Source of the DNA: Acidobacteriota bacterium
Lineage (GTDB): Bacteria; Acidobacteriota; Vicinamibacteria; Vicinamibacterales; CAVVIG01
Reading direction: 5' to 3'
Assembly (NCBI GenBank): GCA_025463215.1
Contig: JAOBWF010000060.1
Location: forward strand, 1 to 46,945
DNA: 46,945 nucleotides
This document shows, piece by piece, positions 40,813-46,945 of the stretch (the first letter of the stretch is position 1; each line of letters opens with the position of its first letter). The notes under the pieces were generated by a model, which was not told the origin of the DNA, did not search any database, and was given only the letters and a program-made list of their open reading frames with translations. The position numbers and the translations under genes were made by a program.

Positions 40813-41661
40813 CTATCGTACGTGCCGCAGCAGTTCGTCGAGCGCGACGCCATAGCGCGCCGCGTCGGCGGGTGTGCCGGCGCGCGCGCGCGCCGACTGG
40901 GTGGCGAGGATGCGCGAGGCCTGCTCGCGATAGTCGGCGCCCTCGGCGATCACCGCGGCGCCGCGGTAGTCGGGATCGTCGTGGAGCGCGGCGAGCCGGC
41001 AGAGCACCCGCGCCGTTTCGCACTCGATCGCCAGATTGCCATCGGTGCGCCGTTCGCGCGCGGCGATCGCGATCAACTCTTCCGCCAGCATCGAATAGGG
41101 CAGCCGGCCGCTGATCTCGTATGCGGTGAGCAACGCCGCCGCGCCGCGCACGTGATCGCCGGCGCTGCCGCGGACGCGGACGCCGTCGCGATCGCGCATC
41201 AGGCCGTCACCCGGCCGGTACGCCCCGCCGATCACGCGCTCGAGGTGATCGATCGCATCCTGGACAAGGCCGTCGGGGTTGAGGATCGCGGTCGCACGCA
41301 GGCACGCGTCGACCGACGCCGAGACCTCGTCGATCCGCGTCAGCGCCGGCCATGTGCGCTGCGACGCGTCCACGAGCTGTTCCGCGGCGGGCACAATCCG
41401 CTCGTCGTCGGCGATCGCCGCGGCCTCGACCAGGAGCGTCAGCCAGCCGGCGCGCCCCATGGCCGTGTCATCGGTAGGGGCGAGGGCCAGTGTCTGGGCA
41501 AGCGCCAGCCCGAGCGTGTCGCGGAGCGCGTCGCCATCGGTGGCGAGATAGCGGCGCAGCAGGAACACCGGCACCGCCGCGTCGGTGATTGTCGCGCCGG
41601 CGACCGCCTCGATCGCGCGCGCCGCGATCTCCTCCAGCTCCGCGATCCGGGGATCCTGCAA
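40813..41661 (-). CDS. Helical-repeat hypothetical protein (TTG start)
   Basis: A 282-aa all-alpha protein of unknown function, Ala-, Leu- and Asp-rich. Paired helices such as MGRAGWLTLLVEAAAIADDE and ASVDACLRATAILNPDGLVQDAIDHL, plus VRGAAALLTAYEISGRLPYSMLAEELI, resemble the (alpha/alpha)6 toroid of the YyaL / thioredoxin-domain C-terminal group. The N-terminal thioredoxin part and catalytic residues are missing. The only start that covers the first helices is TTG at 41661, which lies exactly 6 nt after a TATAAT box. The next usable ATG (MGRAGWL) would remove about 65 residues. The transketolase follows on the same strand after 15 bp, so it may be co-transcribed. Confidence 0.7.
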   Translation of the reverse strand: MQDPRIAELEEIAARAIEAVAGATITDAAVPVFLLRRYLATDGDALRDTLGLALAQTLALAPTDDTAMGRAGWLTLLVEAAAIADDERIVPAAEQLVDASQRTWPALTRIDEVSASVDACLRATAILNPDGLVQDAIDHLERVIGGAYRPGDGLMRDRDGVRVRGSAGDHVRGAAALLTAYEISGRLPYSMLAEELIAIAARERRTDGNLAIECETARVLCRLAALHDDPDYRGAAVIAEGADYREQASRILATQSARARAGTPADAARYGVALDELLRHVR

Positions 41662-41667
41662 GGCGCA

Positions 41668-41675
41668 ATTATAAT
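41668..41675. promoter_or_regulatory. Palindromic ATTATAAT serving two divergent starts
   Basis: ATTATAAT is its own reverse complement, so TATAAT reads on both strands (plus 41670-41675, minus 41673-41668). Each hexamer ends exactly 6 nt before a start codon: ATG 41682 on plus, TTG 41661 on minus. Transcription in both directions would begin at the start codons. The GAGGAG before the plus-strand ATG touches it with no spacing, so it is not a usable ribosome site. Confidence 0.55.
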
Positions 41676-41681
41676 GAGGAG

Positions 41682-41999
41682 ATGATCCTGGTCCGCTACG
41701 CGACGCTTGTGGCGCTGGTGATCTGGCTGGGCGTCATGGTGGACGAGCGGTTCGGCGACCTGCTCCGGCGTCCTCACCTGATCAGCTACGGCTGCGGCGC
41801 CGCGGTTGTCGTCGGCCTCTTCGTGCTCAAGTTCATGGGGCCGCCGCCGAGGGCCTTCGTCCTGCGCGCCGGCATCGCGGTGCTGATGCTGGCGAGCGCG
41901 GTGGCGGCCGTGTTCGTCGCCCGCGACCTGTCGAACATCCTGCTCACCGTCAACATCGGCCTTGGCCTCGTCCTCCTCATTTGGTACGTGCGCGAATGA
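41682..41999 (+). CDS. Small three-helix membrane protein (105 aa)
   Basis: A 105-aa hydrophobic protein with about three or four helices (VRYATLVALVIWLGVMV, LISYGCGAAVVVGLFVLKF, FVLRAGIAVLMLASAVAAVFVA, ILLTVNIGLGLVLLIWYV). The segment DERFGDLLRRPH after the first helix is its only charged loop. I do not recognise it; DUF4149-like proteins share the general form. It starts at a candidate leaderless promoter, and its stop overlaps the isocitrate dehydrogenase start (ATGA), so translation is coupled to it. Confidence 0.7.
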   Translation: MILVRYATLVALVIWLGVMVDERFGDLLRRPHLISYGCGAAVVVGLFVLKFMGPPPRAFVLRAGIAVLMLASAVAAVFVARDLSNILLTVNIGLGLVLLIWYVRE

Positions 42000-42997
42000 C
42001 ACACACGATCACCCTGATCCCCGGCGACGGCATCGGACCTGAAGTCACCGAAGCCGTCGTCCGCATTCTCAAGGCCTCCGGCGTCGCGATCGACTGGGAA
42101 CCGCACGTCGCGGGAATCGTCGCCTTCGAACGCACCGGCGAGGCGCTGCCGGTGGAGCTGGTCGACTCGGTCCGGCGCAACAAGGTCGCGCTCAAAGGAC
42201 CGGTGACCACGCCGATCGGGCTCGGGTTCACGAGCGTGAACGTCGGTCTGCGCAAGGCGCTCGACCTCTTCGCCAACCTGCGGCCGGTGTGGAACCTGCC
42301 GGGCATCGACTCGCGCTTTGCCGGCGTCGACCTCGTGATCGTCCGCGAGAACACCGAGGATCTCTACGCCGGGCTCGAGCACGAGATCATTCCCGGAGTG
42401 GTCGAGAGCCTGAAGATCATCACCGAGAAAGCGTCGACGCGGATCGCCCACTTCGCCTTCCAGCACGCCCGCAAGCACGGACGCAAGAAGGTGACGTCGA
42501 TCCACAAAGCCAACATCATGAAGCTGAGCGACGGGTTGTTCATCGACAGCGTCCGGCGCGCGGCGCGCGAGTACATCGAGATTGCCTACGACGAGCGCAT
42601 CGTCGACGCCGCGTGCATGCAGCTGGTGATGTACCCGGAGCAGTTCGACGTCCTGGTGTTGCCGAACCTTTATGGCGACATCGTGTCCGACCTGTGCGCG
42701 GGCCTGGTCGGCGGCCTCGGCGTCGTCGGCGCGGCCAACCTCGGCGCCGACATCGGCGTGTTCGAAGCGGTGCACGGCAGCGCGCCCGACATCGCCGGCA
42801 AGCAGCTCGCGAATCCGACCGCGCTGCTGCTCTCGGCGGTACTGATGCTGCGGCACATCGACGAGGGCGAGGCGGCCGACCGGATCATGACCGCGCTCGG
42901 CGCGGTGCTGACCGCCAAGGCGGTGCGCACGCGCGACTTGCACGGCACCGCATCGACGCTCGAGTTCGCGGATGCGGTGTGCAGAGCCATGCTATAG
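41996..42997 (+). CDS. Isocitrate/isopropylmalate dehydrogenase family, NAD-isocitrate dehydrogenase type
   Basis: A 333-aa beta-decarboxylating dehydrogenase. The N-terminal ITLIPGDGIGPEVTEAVV, substrate region GFTSVNVGLRKALDLFANLRPVWNLPG, VRENTEDLYAGLEHEIIPGVVESLKI, KVTSIHKANIMKLSDGLFI, the metal-binding LVVGGLGVVGAANLG-type block and AVHGSAPDIAGKQLANP are all typical. The serine- and arginine-containing SVNVGLRK segment and the NTEDLYAGLEH run fit NAD-dependent isocitrate dehydrogenase rather than LeuB. It supplies 2-oxoglutarate in the citric acid cycle. It starts in the stop of the small membrane gene. Confidence 0.88.
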   Translation: MTHTITLIPGDGIGPEVTEAVVRILKASGVAIDWEPHVAGIVAFERTGEALPVELVDSVRRNKVALKGPVTTPIGLGFTSVNVGLRKALDLFANLRPVWNLPGIDSRFAGVDLVIVRENTEDLYAGLEHEIIPGVVESLKIITEKASTRIAHFAFQHARKHGRKKVTSIHKANIMKLSDGLFIDSVRRAAREYIEIAYDERIVDAACMQLVMYPEQFDVLVLPNLYGDIVSDLCAGLVGGLGVVGAANLGADIGVFEAVHGSAPDIAGKQLANPTALLLSAVLMLRHIDEGEAADRIMTALGAVLTAKAVRTRDLHGTASTLEFADAVCRAML

Positions 42998-43015
42998 TCC
43001 GAGACGGTTCTCTCA

Positions 43016-44137
43016 ATGCAGGATGAAATCTCCGAGGCCGTGCTCGCCAACGAGGACGTCGTCAAGTATCTCCGCGGCGGATACGGCGACAGCGGCGCGC
43101 AGGCGCGCGAGAAGATCAACGGCTACCTCGACGAGCTGCGGACGACCCAGCGCCACAAGTTCTATCGCGCCCTGCAGCATCCGCTCTACCCGATTCTCCG
43201 GAAGATCGAACGCAAGCACGAGAACCTGCACCACGTCCTCAACGCGGTCGGCCGTCACCGCATCGTCTACTCGTCGAATCACAAGAGCCACTGCGATTAC
43301 CTGGTCGAGCCGCTGGTGCTCGACGACAACGGTGTGCGGCCGCCGCTCATCGTCGCCGGCATCAATCTGTTCGGCGGACCGCTCGGCCTGATCCACAAGC
43401 ACGTCACCGGGGCGATTCCGATCCGGCGCGCCACCAAGGACGCCGCGTATCTGATCATCTTCAAGGCCTACGTCGCCGAGGTCCTGAAGAAGCACGACCT
43501 GTTCTTTTATCCCGAGGGCGGGCGCAGCTACAGCGGCGAGCTGAAGCCGTCGAAGACCGGCCTGTTCAACGCCGCGCTCGGCGCGGAGCGCCCCAATCTG
43601 GTGATCATCCCGGTGGCGGTGGCGTACGACCTCGTGCTCGAGGATCACATCCTCGCGCACCAGAGCGTCAAGCGGCGGCAGCGGCCGTTCGGACGCGAGG
43701 TCGCCGAGATGGTGCGCTATGCGGTCGGCTACCGGTCTCGCGCGTTCGTCACCTTCGGCGCGCCGATCACCGCCGGCGATCGCGACGTGCATTCGCGCAC
43801 CGACGTTCTGGAGCTGGCGCGGCTGGTGCGGGCGCGCACCGGAATGCTCTACAAGGTGCTGCCGACGGCGGTGTTCGCGGCGGCGATGCGGCCGTCGATC
43901 ACGCGGCGCGATCTCGAGTCGCGCATCGATCGGCTGATCGAAGAGCTCGCCGTCCGCCACGCCAACCTGGGCGTGACCAGCGGCCGCCAGGCGATCGAGG
44001 AAGCGGCCGAACCGCTCGAGACGCGCGGCATCGTCGTCGCCGAGCGTGGACGCTTCCGGGTCCGCGAACGCACGGTGCTCAAGTACTACGCGCGCACGAT
44101 CGAGCACCTGCTCGTCACGACCGGCCGGACCCACTGA
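43016..44137 (+). CDS. PlsB-like glycerol-phosphate O-acyltransferase
   Basis: A 373-aa membrane-associated acyltransferase of the PlsB/GPAT group. Block I NHKSHCDYL holds the catalytic HX4D pair (H89, D94). Block II is TGAIPIRRATKDAAY, block III FFYPEGGRSYSGELKPSKTG and block IV VIIPVAVAYD. The size is about half that of E. coli PlsB (807 aa). It lacks the long N- and C-terminal parts, so the substrate could be glycerol-3-phosphate or another lipid head group. A TATAGT box (42993-42998) overlaps the stop codon of the isocitrate dehydrogenase and may give it its own promoter. Its stop overlaps the proline dehydrogenase start by one base. Confidence 0.87.
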   Translation: MQDEISEAVLANEDVVKYLRGGYGDSGAQAREKINGYLDELRTTQRHKFYRALQHPLYPILRKIERKHENLHHVLNAVGRHRIVYSSNHKSHCDYLVEPLVLDDNGVRPPLIVAGINLFGGPLGLIHKHVTGAIPIRRATKDAAYLIIFKAYVAEVLKKHDLFFYPEGGRSYSGELKPSKTGLFNAALGAERPNLVIIPVAVAYDLVLEDHILAHQSVKRRQRPFGREVAEMVRYAVGYRSRAFVTFGAPITAGDRDVHSRTDVLELARLVRARTGMLYKVLPTAVFAAAMRPSITRRDLESRIDRLIEELAVRHANLGVTSGRQAIEEAAEPLETRGIVVAERGRFRVRERTVLKYYARTIEHLLVTTGRTH

Positions 44138-45075
44138 TGCTCGACAGCGCATCCAAGACTGTTTTCCACCTCATCGCGGGAAGCCGGACCCTCAAGACGC
44201 TCGCGTCCCGCTACGGCATGCGGCGGCCGACCAGCTTCGCGCGCCGGTTCATCGCCGGCGAAACCGCGGCGGAAGCCATCGCGGCGGCGCGCAGCGTCGA
44301 AGCGCGCGGCATGACCGTCACGATGGATCTGCTCGGCGAGAGCGTGACCACGCTGGACGGTGCGGACGCGGCGACGCGCGACTACCTGGCGGTGATCGAC
44401 GCGATCATCGACGCGGGCATCGGCCGCAACATTTCGCTCAAGCTGACGCAGCTCGGACTCGACGTCGACAAGGCGAGCGCGATCGACAACCTGCGCAAGA
44501 TCCTCGAACGCGCCGATCCGGCCGGCTTCTTCGTCCGGATCGACATGGAGAACTCGCCGTACACCGACGTGACCCTCGAGATCTTCGAGACGCTGTGGCG
44601 CCACGGCTACCGCCAGATGGGCGTCGTGCTGCAGTCGGCCCTGTACCGAACCGAGGCAGATCTGCGCACCATCAATGCGCTCGGCGGCCGCGTGCGCCTG
44701 GTGAAGGGGGCCTATAAAGAGCCGAAGACGGTGGCGTATCCCAAGAAGGCCGACGTCGATGCGGCCTACGCGCGGATGGTGAAGACGCTGCTGACCGAGG
44801 GGCACTATCCGGCCATCGCGACACACGATCCGGCCATGATCACGCTGGCCCGCGCCGTCGCCCAGGAACATCACATCGCGCCCGACCTGTTCGAATTCCA
44901 GATGCTGTACGGCGTGCGCCGCGACCTGCAGGCCATGCTGGTGGCTGCCGGCTACCGGGTCCGCGTCTACGTGCCGTTCGGGAAGGAGTGGTTTCCTTAC
45001 TTCATGCGCCGGCTCGGCGAGCGTCCGGCCAACGTCGCCTTCGTAATCCGCGGCATCGTCGGAGAGGGTGGGTAG
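44137..45075 (+). CDS. Proline dehydrogenase
   Basis: A 312-aa FAD-dependent enzyme oxidising proline to pyrroline-5-carboxylate. The monofunctional ProDH barrel is complete: TVTMDLLGESVTTLDGADAAT, NISLKLTQLGLDVDKASA, FFVRIDMENSPYTDVTLEIFETL, GVVLQSALYRTEADL, VRLVKGAYKEPKTVAYPKKADVD, ATHDPAMI, FEFQMLYGVRRDLQ and the substrate-binding VYVPFGKEWFPYFMRRLGERPAN. No aldehyde dehydrogenase domain is fused, so the second step needs a separate enzyme not in this window. The ATG at 44137 overlaps the acyltransferase stop (TGATG). Confidence 0.94.
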   Translation: MLDSASKTVFHLIAGSRTLKTLASRYGMRRPTSFARRFIAGETAAEAIAAARSVEARGMTVTMDLLGESVTTLDGADAATRDYLAVIDAIIDAGIGRNISLKLTQLGLDVDKASAIDNLRKILERADPAGFFVRIDMENSPYTDVTLEIFETLWRHGYRQMGVVLQSALYRTEADLRTINALGGRVRLVKGAYKEPKTVAYPKKADVDAAYARMVKTLLTEGHYPAIATHDPAMITLARAVAQEHHIAPDLFEFQMLYGVRRDLQAMLVAAGYRVRVYVPFGKEWFPYFMRRLGERPANVAFVIRGIVGEGG

Positions 45076-45290
45076 CGGCCTACCACGATCGCGCAAATTG
45101 CATCATTCGGCACCAGCCTCTGAGTTGGCTGTTTCCACGGCAGACACCCTCCGCACTGCGCCTTCCGCAAACTCTTCTTCTGCAACCGCCGCACACCTCA
45201 GCACTTACACGAATTCAGCGGCTCGCGGCACGCCTCTTGATATCAACTGAACCGCAAGGACGGCCGGCGGCATCCTACAGAGGGAGGCCG
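45076..45290. other. 215-bp intergenic region, less GC-rich
   Basis: This gap is visibly less GC-rich than its surroundings and carries no gene I can support. It contains a perfect 10-bp palindrome, TTGATATCAA (45237-45246), about 45 bp before the next start. That position suits an operator. AGAGGGAGG just before 45291 is a strong ribosome site for the next gene. Confidence 0.4.
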
Positions 45291-45620
45291 ATGAGGCAGG
45301 AGGAGCTGGAGATCATGGTTACGAACTATCCCCACCCGATGACGGCGCACGATGGCCTGCAGACGAATGCGGCCACCGAGCAGCCAGGTGGACTCGTGCG
45401 GTTCATGGACCTGCTGCGCCAGGCGTTCTGCGGCCTGCGGGGCCACGATACGCTGCTGCATTTCGAGGACGAGCGGATGGCGCTGCGATGCGTCTCCTGC
45501 GGCCACGAAACGCCGGGCTGGGAGCTGAACGAAGTGCCGCCGACGGTGACGGTTCGCGGCGACGCGCGCCGCCACGCGATCGTGCGGCCCCAGCTCATCG
45601 GTGAACGCCGAATCGCGTAG
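45291..45620 (+). CDS. Small zinc-finger-like protein (109 aa)
   Basis: A 109-aa protein with a C-terminal treble-clef-like CxxC piece: HFEDERMALRCVSCGHETPGWEL. LVRFMDLLRQAFCGLRGHDTLL precedes it, adding a third Cys and a His. Proteins with this ending occur repeatedly in Acidobacteriota and have no assigned function. Zinc binding is likely but only one complete CxxC pair is visible. GGGAGG lies 5 nt before the ATG at 45291; an ATG eight codons later also has a purine-rich site. Confidence 0.72.
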   Translation: MRQEELEIMVTNYPHPMTAHDGLQTNAATEQPGGLVRFMDLLRQAFCGLRGHDTLLHFEDERMALRCVSCGHETPGWELNEVPPTVTVRGDARRHAIVRPQLIGERRIA

Positions 45621-45734
45621 TCTTCCGCGACACGCGGCGCACTGTTCGAGCGCTCAAGCATAACGCGCCGGGATTCCCGTACCTTCGCCGCGTGAAGGTG
45701 CGGTCCCCGGGCGCGGACATCCCTCAGACTTTCC

Positions 45735-46868
45735 TCAACAAAACCTTCGTACCAGCTCGACCAACGTGTCGCGGCAGGTCAGCACGTCCGCGACGATGAC
45801 GTACTCCTCGGTCGAATGCAGACCGGCGCCGCCTGGGCCGAACAACACGGACGGAATGCCGGCGTGACCGAGCACCGCCGCGTCGGTCCAGAAGCTGGCG
45901 CCGCTGACCTTCGGTTCTCCGCCAGCCTGGGTGAACGACGCCGCGAGCAGCTCGGGCAGATCGCTGTCGGGCGCGATCTCGTAGGCCGGACGACTGAACA
46001 TGGCTGTGGCTGTTCCACGGAACGTCGCATCCTCGGACACGAGCTCGTCGAGAATTTGCCGAACCTCGTGAATAGCGGCCGACTCGTCTTCCGTCGGCAG
46101 TGTGCGGCGCTCCATCTGCAGCGTCGCGCGGTCCGGATAACTGCTGAGCTCGTGGCCGCCCTCGATAATCGACGCATGCAGTGAGCCGGTGCCCACGAGC
46201 GGATGCGGAGGCCGCGCCTGGAGCGCGCGATCGAGCGCCTCGAGCCGGGCCAGCACGCGCCCGAGCCGGAGAATCGCGTCCTGACCGTCGGCCGGACGAC
46301 TGCCATGAGCCGCCTTGCCGTGAACCGCAATCTCCACCCAGGCGAACCCTTTATGGCCCACCGCGATTTGGAGATCGGTCGGCTCCGTCACCACCGCGGC
46401 ATCCGCGCGCCACGATTTCACCAGCGCATCGGCGCCGATACTCGAATGCTCCTCGTCGACGACGGCGGCCACGACGAGGCGGCCCGCCTCCAGACCGCCG
46501 CGCTGGGCGACGGCGGTCGCCGCGGAAATCATCGCCGCGACCCCGCCCTTCATGTCTTGCGCGCCGCGGCCGTAGAGCCGGCCGTCGCGCTCGACCGGCG
46601 TGAACGGATCGACCATGCCGGTGACGCCGACGGTATCGGTGTGGCCGCAGAACATCAGCGTCCGTCCCGCGGCTCGCCCTTCGAGGACGCCGACGACGTT
46701 CGGCCGCCCGTGGGTGACGGTTTCGATCGATACGTCGAGGCCGCCGCGCCGCATTTCGGCGGCGATCACATCCGCGATCTCCCGCTCCCCGGGTGCACCG
46801 CGCACCAGCGTCGGGTTGACGGAATTGACGGCGACGAGCTCGCGCAACAAGCGGATGGCAGGATCCAT
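45735..46868 (-). CDS. M20 family metallopeptidase (ArgE/DapE/ACY1 type)
   Basis: A 377-aa zinc amidohydrolase. The metal and catalytic residues are H76 and D78 in CGHTDTVG, D105 in GRGAQDMKGGVAAM, the general base E139 and ligand E140 in VVDEEHSS, and E162 in VTEPTD. A dimerisation domain sits between about 175 and 285 (GFAWVEIAVHGKAAHGSRP, GGHELSSYPDRATLQMERR). The C-terminal ligand His is in GLHSTEEYV. The family deacylates N-acyl amino acids or cleaves dipeptides; neighbours give no clue to the exact substrate. I chose the ATG at 46868; a longer open frame reaches 46943 but adds Arg-rich sequence. Confidence 0.9.
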   Translation of the reverse strand: MDPAIRLLRELVAVNSVNPTLVRGAPGEREIADVIAAEMRRGGLDVSIETVTHGRPNVVGVLEGRAAGRTLMFCGHTDTVGVTGMVDPFTPVERDGRLYGRGAQDMKGGVAAMISAATAVAQRGGLEAGRLVVAAVVDEEHSSIGADALVKSWRADAAVVTEPTDLQIAVGHKGFAWVEIAVHGKAAHGSRPADGQDAILRLGRVLARLEALDRALQARPPHPLVGTGSLHASIIEGGHELSSYPDRATLQMERRTLPTEDESAAIHEVRQILDELVSEDATFRGTATAMFSRPAYEIAPDSDLPELLAASFTQAGGEPKVSGASFWTDAAVLGHAGIPSVLFGPGGAGLHSTEEYVIVADVLTCRDTLVELVRRFC

Positions 46869-46945
46869 CACCAGTAGCTTACAGCTGTCGGCGAGGAGCG
46901 CTCGGTAGAGGCGGCGGCGCGATCGCGGGTAAGCTGAACACATGC

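Noticed and set aside
38953-41685. 910-aa plus-strand open frame
   Set aside because: It is antisense to transketolase and the helical-repeat gene. The composition is Arg/His/Asp-rich with no motif.

Overview
This window is uniformly rich in G and C (judged by eye, not computed). Its gene content points to a Gram-negative soil or water bacterium of the Acidobacteriota, most likely class Vicinamibacteria. That placement is inferred from the protein families: the secreted 'PDGHPDLTG' family, DUF3300, an exported MetX-like hydrolase, an LVIVD-repeat protein paired with DUF305, a HipA-like kinase paired with DUF3037, and a C-terminal CVSCGH-type small protein. Genes are dense, on both strands, with gaps usually under 220 bp and none over 300 bp. 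I see no prophage, insertion sequence, CRISPR array or rRNA.

Layout. 1-3.7 kb: end of a glutathionylspermidine-synthase-like gene, then three exported proteins. 3.7-6.1 kb: hybrid PAS histidine kinase, a small DMT-type membrane protein, a 74-aa protein and a KGG-type stress protein. 6.3-10.2 kb: DUF305/LVIVD operon, then the HipA-like kinase/DUF3037 pair. 10.2-15 kb: an MHS-type MFS transporter followed by two half-size ABC exporters, the first broken by a one-base frameshift. 15-19.5 kb: two small envelope proteins, RecQ, a lipid kinase/phosphoesterase operon and tRNA-Ser(CGA). 19.5-23.4 kb: TadA, an exported DMF-amidase-like protein, a degenerate receiver protein and an exported alpha/beta hydrolase. 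23.5-26.4 kb: tRNA-Arg(ACG) with a duplicated 3' end, then a GIY-YIG nuclease and NagZ-like hydrolase operon. 26.4-28.8 kb: molybdenum cofactor genes moaB and moeA, and a zinc-ribbon membrane protein. 28.9-34.8 kb: an amino-acid-dehydrogenase-like oxidoreductase, FkbM methyltransferase, esterase, and an M1 peptidase overlapping a polytopic membrane protein. 34.8-38.9 kb: FtsH, NAD synthetase, and an OmpR-type regulator divergent from a Spy/CpxP-like protein. 38.9-46.9 kb: transketolase, a chain of overlapping genes (membrane protein, NAD-type isocitrate dehydrogenase, PlsB-like acyltransferase, proline dehydrogenase), a small CxxC protein and an M20 peptidase.

Two themes recur beyond single genes. 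First, many starts lack a Shine-Dalgarno sequence but have a TATAAT-like hexamer about 6-10 nt upstream, the geometry expected of leaderless or near-leaderless transcripts. At 41668-41675 one palindromic box serves two divergent genes this way. Second, several intergenic gaps hold short tandem or inverted repeats (3671-3695, 26944-26970, 28235-28307, 37522-37622). They look like dispersed non-coding elements, and three of the four lie between convergent genes. The best candidate for an undescribed system is the overlapping HipA-like kinase/DUF3037 gene pair.
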